Part shown: piece by piece, positions 5,826 through 11,081 of the stretch
Layout of the letters: each line of letters starts with the position of its first letter
Numbering within the stretch: the first letter of the stretch is position 1
Made by a program: the position numbers and the translations under genes
Source of the DNA: an uncultured Lachnospiraceae bacterium
Lineage (GTDB): Bacteria; Bacillota; Clostridia; Lachnospirales; Lachnospiraceae
Direction of reading: 5' to 3'
NCBI GenBank assembly: GCA_947174985.1
Contig: CAMWLB010000072.1
Location: 1-11,081, forward strand
Length of the DNA: 11,081 bases
The notes under the pieces: model-generated
Told to the model about the DNA's origin: nothing
Database searches by the model: none
The model's input: the letters and a program-made list of their open reading frames with translations, nothing else

Positions 5826-6359
5826 TTATTCTACTTTTACAGAAAATCCCTCATATATCCCTGCAGGTACTTCTTCACCAAAAGGATATTCCTCCATGGT
5901 ATCATGTTCAAAATTGTAGACTGTCACAATCTTTCTGTCGGGGTCAGCCACCCAGTACTCCCTCACCCCAGCCGTGCGGTACTTAAATAGCTTTTTATAA
6001 TAATCCGTTTGTTTACTGCTGGGCGATACGATTTCAACAATCCAGTCCGGCGCGCCGAAACAGCCTTTATCATTTAACTTATTGGAGTCGCAAATAATGC
6101 TGATATCCGGTTCCACATAGTTTTTATCATCTTCATTTAAGAATACGGCAAATGGGGCCAGATACACTTTGCACCCGCCATTTTTAGAATCAATATAATC
6201 AGCTATTTTCCGCGACAACGAGAAAATAATATCTTGATGCACCCTGCTTGGCGGCGCCATATAATAAATCTTTCCATCGATCAATTCCGCACGTTCCCCT
6301 TCCGGCAGTGCGTAAATATCGTCAACGGTATAGATTTGTTCTTTTCTTAATGCCTCCAT
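5826..6359 (-). CDS. Uma2-family (DUF820) PD-(D/E)XK nuclease-fold protein
   Basis: This is a predicted nuclease-fold protein of 177 residues, a normal length for Uma2. Family landmarks are ELIDGKIYYMAPPS (25-38), HQDIIFSLSRKI (41-52), the catalytic Asp in EPDISII (83-89, Asp85), the catalytic Glu in WIVEIVSPSS (106-115, Glu109) and GVREYWVADP (131-140). All key residues appear intact. The ATG at 6359 follows GGAGGTG at suitable spacing. The frame stays open upstream, but that extension overlaps the promoter and lacks a ribosome site. Biological roles of Uma2 proteins are largely unknown; many occur as multicopy paralogues and some as mobile-element cargo. It has its own promoter and terminator, so it behaves as a single-gene unit. 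Fold and family are firm; nuclease activity is not shown by sequence alone. Confidence 0.92.
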   Translation of the reverse strand: MEALRKEQIYTVDDIYALPEGERAELIDGKIYYMAPPSRVHQDIIFSLSRKIADYIDSKNGGCKVYLAPFAVFLNEDDKNYVEPDISIICDSNKLNDKGCFGAPDWIVEIVSPSSKQTDYYKKLFKYRTAGVREYWVADPDRKIVTVYNFEHDTMEEYPFGEEVPAGIYEGFSVKVE

Positions 6360-6383
6360 CGTCACACCTCCGCTTCTACCAAT

Positions 6384-6412
6384 ATTATAATTCTTTTTGC
6401 AGCACAATACAA
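6384..6412 (-). promoter_or_regulatory. Promoter of the Uma2 gene
   Basis: On the minus strand TTGTAT (6412-6407) and a perfect TATAAT (6389-6384) have a 17-nt spacer. The predicted start near 6377 leaves a leader of only about 18 nt, just enough for the GGAGGTG ribosome site. The promoter starts 22 nt beyond the stop codon of the ThrE-type gene. No intrinsic terminator was seen between them, so read-through from the mfd side is also possible. Confidence 0.72.
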
Positions 6413-6434
6413 CAAAGAAACGGAAAAACACACC

Positions 6435-6887
6435 CTACCTTTTAACCGCAAAATGCCGGTAAACCTTCATAATCACCTGCACCGCACAGGTCACCAGAAT
6501 GACGGCAAAGGCAATCACGCCCGCCTCACGCATAACAAGGTTTAAGTACTCGGCAGATTCCGCGGTATTGTTCAAGACCAGATTTGTCGTCATATAGTAC
6601 AAATCACTTCCCGGTATCAGGGGAATCAGCATAGGTACCAGCAGGATAATAACCGGCGCTTTCATAACCCGCGCCAGGATTTCTGCAAGCACCGCTACCG
6701 TAAGCGCTGCGCCCAGAAGGGCAGCGATTTTATCATTGTAAATATGGTGCAGTACAAGGTATACGCTCCATGAAAGCGCAGCTCCCAGCCCTGCTGCCAC
6801 AAGCTTTTTCCCGCGCACGTTAAACAAGATAGAGAACCCCACCGCGCCGCACATGCCCGTCACGACCTGAACCACAGCCTGTCTCAA
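6435..6887 (-). CDS. ThrE-type transporter, C-terminal half (DUF3815/ThrE_2 subunit), TTG start
   Basis: This is a small integral membrane protein of 150 residues, homologous to the second half of the threonine/serine exporter ThrE. It is predicted to work with the product of the gene just upstream. It has four or five hydrophobic segments. The characteristic segment IILLVPMLIPLIPGSDLYYM, a Pro/Gly-rich loop around PLIPGS, identifies the family. The start is inferred as TTG at 6887-6885. It overlaps the upstream TGA stop as TTGA and has GGAGG 6 nt before it. The frame continues upstream to an ATG at 6962, but that extension lies inside the upstream gene, has no membrane-like sequence and lacks a ribosome site. 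The overlap implies translational coupling. The substrate is inferred from family only. Confidence 0.9.
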   Translation of the reverse strand: MRQAVVQVVTGMCGAVGFSILFNVRGKKLVAAGLGAALSWSVYLVLHHIYNDKIAALLGAALTVAVLAEILARVMKAPVIILLVPMLIPLIPGSDLYYMTTNLVLNNTAESAEYLNLVMREAGVIAFAVILVTCAVQVIMKVYRHFAVKR

Positions 6888-7648
6888 AGCACACCTCCTG
6901 TCTGCCACAGTACCAGCGCCACGCCAAAGGCGATGGCAACCGCTCTGATGACCGCCTCGCAAAGTCCGAGAAGCCCGCTGATTAAGTCGCCGCTAATCAT
7001 ATCCCGCAGCGAAGTAGTCAGCGCAAGTCCCGGTATCAGAAGCATAATATTTCCTATCATAATCTTGTCGGCAGAGACTCCCAGCCCTATATAGACAAAA
7101 ATGAGCGTCACAAGCTCCGCCGATGCCGCGCATACAATGATTAGAATCAGATTCTGCACCTTCAGCCTTCTCCCCACAAGCTGGACACAGCGGACCACAA
7201 GACCACCCAGAAACGCCGCCGCCATATCCCGCACACTGCCTCCGAAAAAGGCGGAAAAAACCGCGGAACTGAAGCCGTAGGTCAAAAACACCAGCCAGCC
7301 CGGGTATCTCTTTTCCTGTCTGATATCCGCAATCTCCTCCAAAAGTGCGGAAAGCGGCAGCGCCTCTTTGCAGACAGCCCGTGACAGGGCATTGCAGCGC
7401 TCCACCTTGCGCATATCCGTCTCATAGGAATAAATTCTTCTGGTCTGCGTTTCAATACTGCCGTCCGGCTCGTGCATCGTCACCACGATGCTTGATGTAA
7501 TGGTAAACACATCTACCTTGCTGTAGCTGTATGCTTCGCCCATGTGCTGTATCGTGTTTTCCACTCTGTTTACCTCGGCTCCCGCCGTCAGCATAATCTC
7601 GCCAACGTCCAATATAGCCGACAAAAGCTGCGCTGAATTTTCAATCAT
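6884..7648 (-). CDS. ThrE-type transporter, N-terminal half (DUF1212/ThrE_1 subunit)
   Basis: This is an integral membrane protein of 254 residues matching the N-terminal half of the threonine/serine exporter ThrE. A soluble N-terminal region carries the family signature GEIMLTAGAEVNRVENTIQH (about 15-34) and the strand-rich part VDVFTITSSIVVTMH. From about residue 115 a series of five or so membrane segments follows (such as LVFLTYGFSSAVFSAFFGG and LILIIVCAASAELVTLIFVY), with IPGLALTTSLRDMISGD as a conserved loop. ATG 7648 is chosen over the adjacent GTG at 7651 because GAGGG lies 6 nt before the ATG. It starts 36 nt after mfd ends, with no terminator seen between, so co-transcription with mfd is likely. 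The substrate (threonine, serine or another metabolite) is not shown by sequence. Confidence 0.93.
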   Translation of the reverse strand: MIENSAQLLSAILDVGEIMLTAGAEVNRVENTIQHMGEAYSYSKVDVFTITSSIVVTMHEPDGSIETQTRRIYSYETDMRKVERCNALSRAVCKEALPLSALLEEIADIRQEKRYPGWLVFLTYGFSSAVFSAFFGGSVRDMAAAFLGGLVVRCVQLVGRRLKVQNLILIIVCAASAELVTLIFVYIGLGVSADKIMIGNIMLLIPGLALTTSLRDMISGDLISGLLGLCEAVIRAVAIAFGVALVLWQTGGVL

Positions 7649-7684
7649 CACGATCCCTCACTTCCGCTCTGACAAATCCGAATT

Positions 7685-10600
7685 TCACTCCTCTAACAGC
7701 AGCTCTGCCATCTCGCTGAGCAGATGCTCGGTATCTCCTAAAAGCTGCTCCGCATTGACTGCCATTAGTCCGGCCTGCTCATATTTATAGGTAAAATAGG
7801 GATTACCGTATGCCGTAAAAAACAGCTTGTTTTTGTGCCGCCCAATCAGAATGGGAATTCCCTTCGGATTTACACCGGCATCCGCTTTAAACAAAAAGGT
7901 AATCCTGTCGTTTCTTCCCTTAACCTCCGTCATGCCAAGCGCATGTGCCGAAACCCGTATCAGGGAGATTCGAAGCAGATTGTCCACCGATTTGGGAATG
8001 GCGCCAAAACGGTCCAGAAGCTCATCTTTCATGTCATCCCGTTCCTTCTCATTTTCTATCGCCGCAATACGCTTATAAATATCCAGTTTCTGCACTTCGT
8101 TGACAATATATTCAGGCGGAATATAGGCATCCACGTCTATGTCCACCAATGTTGCAAAATCCGCAGCGGCCGAAATTCCCTGCACATTTTTTACCGCTTC
8201 ATTCAGCATTTTGCAGTAAAGGTCATAACCGACCGCCTCCATATGCCCATGCTGTGATTTACCTAGCAGATTGCCCGCGCCCCGTATCTCCAAATCCCGC
8301 ATGGCTATCTTGAAGCCGCTTCCCAAGTCCGTAAATTCCCGAATGGCATTCAGACGCTTTTCCGCCACTTCCTTGAGCATTTTGTCCCGCCTGTACATCA
8401 GAAACGCATACGCTGTCCTGTTGGAGCGTCCCACACGCCCGCGAAGCTGATAGAGCTGTGACAGCCCCATGTTGTCGGAATCGTGGATAATCATAGTATT
8501 CACATTGGAAATATCCAGTCCCGTCTCTATAATGGTGGTGGAAACCAACACGTCGATATCTCCGTTGATAAAATCATACATAATGCGTTCCAGTTCATGC
8601 TCCTTCATCTGCCCGTGGGCAAATGCCACCGCTGCCTCCGGCACCAATGTCTGCAGAGCCGCCGCCACGTCCGCAATGTTGTGAACCCGATTGTAGACAT
8701 AGTATACCTGACCTTCCCTGGCAAGTTCCCTGACAATCGCCTCACGCACCATCTCCTCATTGTATTCCATCACGTAGGTCTGTATGGGCAGTCTGTCGTT
8801 CGGCGCTTCTTCCAGAACGCTCATATCGCGGATACCTATCAGGCTCATGTGCAGCGTTCGCGGAATCGGCGTTGCCGTCAGCGTCAGCACATCCACATTT
8901 TCCTTCAGCTTCTTGATTTTCTCCTTGTGAGCCACGCCAAAACGCTGCTCCTCATCGATTACAAGAAGTCCTAAATCCTTGAAAACCACATCATTGGACA
9001 GGACACGGTGTGTGCCAATCACAATGTCCACCATGCCCTTTTTCAAATCCTCTATCGTCTTTTTCTGCTCCGCCGCACTCCGAAAGCGGGACAGCAAATC
9101 CACCCGCACCGGAAAATCCTTCATTCTCTGGGCAAAGGTATTGTAGTGCTGCTGCGCCAGAATTGTGGTGGGAACCAGATAGACGACCTGCTTGCCTTCC
9201 TGAACGGCCTTGAACGCTGCGCGGATTGCAATCTCCGTCTTCCCGTAACCCACATCTCCGCAGATAAGCCGGTCCATAATCTTCCCACTTTCCATATCCG
9301 CCTTTGTGTCCGCGATGGCAAGAAGCTGATCCTCCGTCTCCTCGTAGGGAAACATTTCCTCAAATTCCTTCTGCCATACGGTGTCGGGGCCATACTGAAA
9401 GCCCTGCGCCTGCTGTCTTACGGCGTACAGTTCCACCAAATCCTGCGCCACGGCATCCACCGCCGTCCGCACCTTCGTTTTTGTCCTTGTCCACTCCTGC
9501 GTCCCCAGCTTGTTTAACTTGGGCGCCTTCGTGTCTGCGGATGCATACTTCTGGATCACATCAAGCCCCGTCGCCAGCACATAGAGGTTGCCGCCGTCCC
9601 GATACTCAATCTTGATGTAGTCCTTGACTACCTTTTCCACCTCAACCTTTTCGATGCCGCGGTAAATCCCCAGTCCATGGCTTTCATGCACCACATAGTC
9701 CCCAACCTTCAGCTCCGCGAAATCCTTAATCTTCTGTCCTTCATATCTGGGCTTCTTTTTTCTTTTTTTCTGCTGTGCCCCGAAAATATCGCTCTCCGAA
9801 ATCACGACAAAATTGAGCAGCGGATACTCAAAGCCCTTTCCCACATGCCCATAACAGGTCAGCACTTCTCCCGAAAGCACCTCCCGCTCAGGATTTTCCG
9901 TAAAGACAGCGGCAATCTCTTCGCTGCGCAAATCCTCCGCCAGTCTTGCCGCCCTGGTGCGGGAACCGGAGAGAAGAAGCACACGTGCGCCGTTTTTCCG
10001 GTAACGCTTTAAATCCTTCACAAGCGCCTCAAAGCTGTTGTTGTAGGAGGATATGCTCCTCACCGGAATGTCAAATCGCTTCTGCGCCTTAAATATCGTA
10101 TTTTTCGGCTCCATGGCTGACAAAGCCACAAAAGGGATTCCCTGTATCACTGCGGCTGTTTCTTCCATGCCGTACAATACCCGCATCTGCCCGGGCAGGA
10201 TATACCCCTTTTCGACCCTGTGGCCCATGCTCTCCCGAAATTCCATTTCCACTGCCGCCGCTTCCTCCCTAATGCGCGCCGGTTCGTCCAGAAACAGGCA
10301 GTAGCCTGCGGGAAGCAGCTTCAGCAGGCTTTTTAAACACTCCTCTTGATAGAAGTATCGAATATATCCCTCCAGCCCGCTCATATCCTGAAATTCCAAT
10401 ACCTGCTCTTTCAGTTCCCTGATGCGGGAGGCAATCCGGGCTGCCTCTTCCGTCTGAAACTTCTCCCGAAAGAGTTTTTCCTGCGCGGCAGCGTCGGCCT
10501 CTATTTTTGCAAAGCCCTCTTTTAGTTCCTTTTCCGACAGCACAAATTCCAGCGCCGGATAAATCCGCACGGAAGAAAGCTGCTCGATAGAACGCTGACT

Positions 10601-11081
10601 CAAAACGTCAAAACTCCTGATGGATTCGACCTCGTCTCCCCACAGCTCAACACGATAGGGATTTTCTTCCGTAACGTCAAAAATATCCACAATGCCGCCT
10701 CTTATGGAAAACTGTCCCGGCGACTCCACCTGATGGCTCTTTTCATACCCCATTGCCACCAGCTTTTTCGACAGCACACTCTCCTCCATGGCAGTTCTTT
10801 TATCAATAAAAACCGTGTCCGTCTCCACATTCCATGCCGCCTGCGGCGTCATAAGCGCCGCAAAGGTAGTAACCAGCGTAAACGGCCGTCCCTCCGTTAT
10901 CCTTCGTAACACCTTGATACGCTCGCTGGTCAGTCGGTTGCCATGTATGTCGGCCTGAAAAAAGATTAAATCCTTCGCCGGATACAGCATTACATTTCTG
11001 TCATAAAATTTATATTCTTCGTAAATCTCCTTTGCCCGAAAATAGCTGTAGGTGACAATGACCTTATGGCGGACGCCTTCG
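7685..11081 (-). CDS. mfd: Transcription-repair coupling factor Mfd, N-terminus cut by window edge
   Basis: Mfd is a DNA translocase that removes RNA polymerase stalled at template-strand lesions and recruits UvrA for nucleotide excision repair. The frame continues past the first internal ATG at 10990 to the window edge (HKVIVTYSYFRAKEIYEEY lies at about 11007-11066), so about 1,130 residues are visible. Only some 50 N-terminal residues appear to be missing compared with typical Mfd. Order: the UvrB-like region (SPGQFSIRGGIVDIFDV, about 10675-10725); a basic linker (KKRKKK); the RNA-polymerase-interacting domain (GDYVVHESHGLGIYRG, about 9655-9705); the RecG-like motor with Walker A GDVGYGKTE (about 9233-9259), DEEQRFG (about 8939-8960), TATPIPRT (about 8857-8880) and QLRGRVGRSNRT (about 8415-8450); the TRG-like segment MRDLEIRGAGNLLG (about 8260-8302); and the autoinhibitory C-terminal domain. 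No disruption is seen. Confidence 0.97.
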   Translation of the reverse strand, partial: EGVRHKVIVTYSYFRAKEIYEEYKFYDRNVMLYPAKDLIFFQADIHGNRLTSERIKVLRRITEGRPFTLVTTFAALMTPQAAWNVETDTVFIDKRTAMEESVLSKKLVAMGYEKSHQVESPGQFSIRGGIVDIFDVTEENPYRVELWGDEVESIRSFDVLSQRSIEQLSSVRIYPALEFVLSEKELKEGFAKIEADAAAQEKLFREKFQTEEAARIASRIRELKEQVLEFQDMSGLEGYIRYFYQEECLKSLLKLLPAGYCLFLDEPARIREEAAAVEMEFRESMGHRVEKGYILPGQMRVLYGMEETAAVIQGIPFVALSAMEPKNTIFKAQKRFDIPVRSISSYNNSFEALVKDLKRYRKNGARVLLLSGSRTRAARLAEDLRSEEIAAVFTENPEREVLSGEVLTCYGHVGKGFEYPLLNFVVISESDIFGAQQKKRKKKPRYEGQKIKDFAELKVGDYVVHESHGLGIYRGIEKVEVEKVVKDYIKIEYRDGGNLYVLATGLDVIQKYASADTKAPKLNKLGTQEWTRTKTKVRTAVDAVAQDLVELYAVRQQAQGFQYGPDTVWQKEFEEMFPYEETEDQLLAIADTKADMESGKIMDRLICGDVGYGKTEIAIRAAFKAVQEGKQVVYLVPTTILAQQHYNTFAQRMKDFPVRVDLLSRFRSAAEQKKTIEDLKKGMVDIVIGTHRVLSNDVVFKDLGLLVIDEEQRFGVAHKEKIKKLKENVDVLTLTATPIPRTLHMSLIGIRDMSVLEEAPNDRLPIQTYVMEYNEEMVREAIVRELAREGQVYYVYNRVHNIADVAAALQTLVPEAAVAFAHGQMKEHELERIMYDFINGDIDVLVSTTIIETGLDISNVNTMIIHDSDNMGLSQLYQLRGRVGRSNRTAYAFLMYRRDKMLKEVAEKRLNAIREFTDLGSGFKIAMRDLEIRGAGNLLGKSQHGHMEAVGYDLYCKMLNEAVKNVQGISAAADFATLVDIDVDAYIPPEYIVNEVQKLDIYKRIAAIENEKERDDMKDELLDRFGAIPKSVDNLLRISLIRVSAHALGMTEVKGRNDRITFLFKADAGVNPKGIPILIGRHKNKLFFTAYGNPYFTYKYEQAGLMAVNAEQLLGDTEHLLSEMAELLLEE

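Noticed and set aside
6888..6962. Upstream ATG start for the second ThrE subunit
   Set aside because: The extension overlaps the first subunit's coding region by 79 bases, is Arg/His/Cys-rich and not membrane-like, and the TTG start at 6887 has a well-spaced GGAGG.
8483..9615. Several plus-strand and alternative-frame ORFs within mfd
   Set aside because: mfd reads through uninterrupted with all motor motifs; these ORFs have no start signals or recognisable domains.
1..11081. CRISPR arrays, insertion sequences, integrases, rRNA or complete tRNA genes
   Set aside because: No regularly spaced repeats, transposase-like proteins or full RNA-gene folds were seen on either strand.

Overview
The window looks like a chromosomal segment from a Gram-positive, Clostridia-type bacterium, most likely a Lachnospiraceae-like gut anaerobe. 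Reasons are the moderate GC, strong AAGGAGG-type ribosome binding sites, sigma-A promoters with 17-bp spacers, the style of the Mfd, PfkB-kinase and chemoreceptor proteins, and the stand-alone two-gene ThrE-type transporter. This placement is inferred from sequence style; no species can be named. Almost everything is on the minus strand, so genes read from high to low coordinates. The one clear plus-strand gene is an HTH regulator.

Layout, from high to low coordinates. (1) 11081-7685: mfd, the transcription-repair coupling factor, whose N-terminus lies beyond the window edge. (2) 7648-6435: two overlapping genes encoding the two halves of a ThrE-type transporter, closely following mfd and probably co-transcribed. 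(3) 6359-5826: a Uma2-family PD-(D/E)XK protein with its own promoter and terminator. (4) 5754-5504: a short stretch without large genes. It holds a 38-codon fragment resembling a WG/KWG repeat and a convincing 34-codon small gene with its own ribosome binding site and downstream terminator. (5) 4801-5412, plus strand: an XRE-type HTH protein with an unrecognised ~120-residue C-terminal domain. (6) 4600-3578: a PfkB-family sugar kinase resembling 2-keto-3-deoxygluconate kinase, with a promoter and an inverted-repeat operator. (7) 3390-1687: a membrane chemoreceptor (Cache-HAMP-MCP signal). (8) 1560-1: a DEAD-box RNA helicase that runs off the other edge in an arginine-rich tail.

Most genes are housekeeping or common accessory functions and do not form one pathway. 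The stretch 4700-6420 looks more AT-rich by eye and holds the accessory items (HTH protein, small ORFs, Uma2). The most interesting signals are regulatory. The helicase has a near-consensus promoter followed within about 20 nt by an intrinsic terminator, still upstream of the start codon, which suggests attenuation. The chemoreceptor has a ~150-nt leader with a 16-bp hairpin. The kinase promoter carries a palindromic operator just downstream of its -10 box. I see no large undescribed system; the best candidates for new biology are the helicase leader, the 34-aa small protein and the C-terminal domain of the HTH protein.
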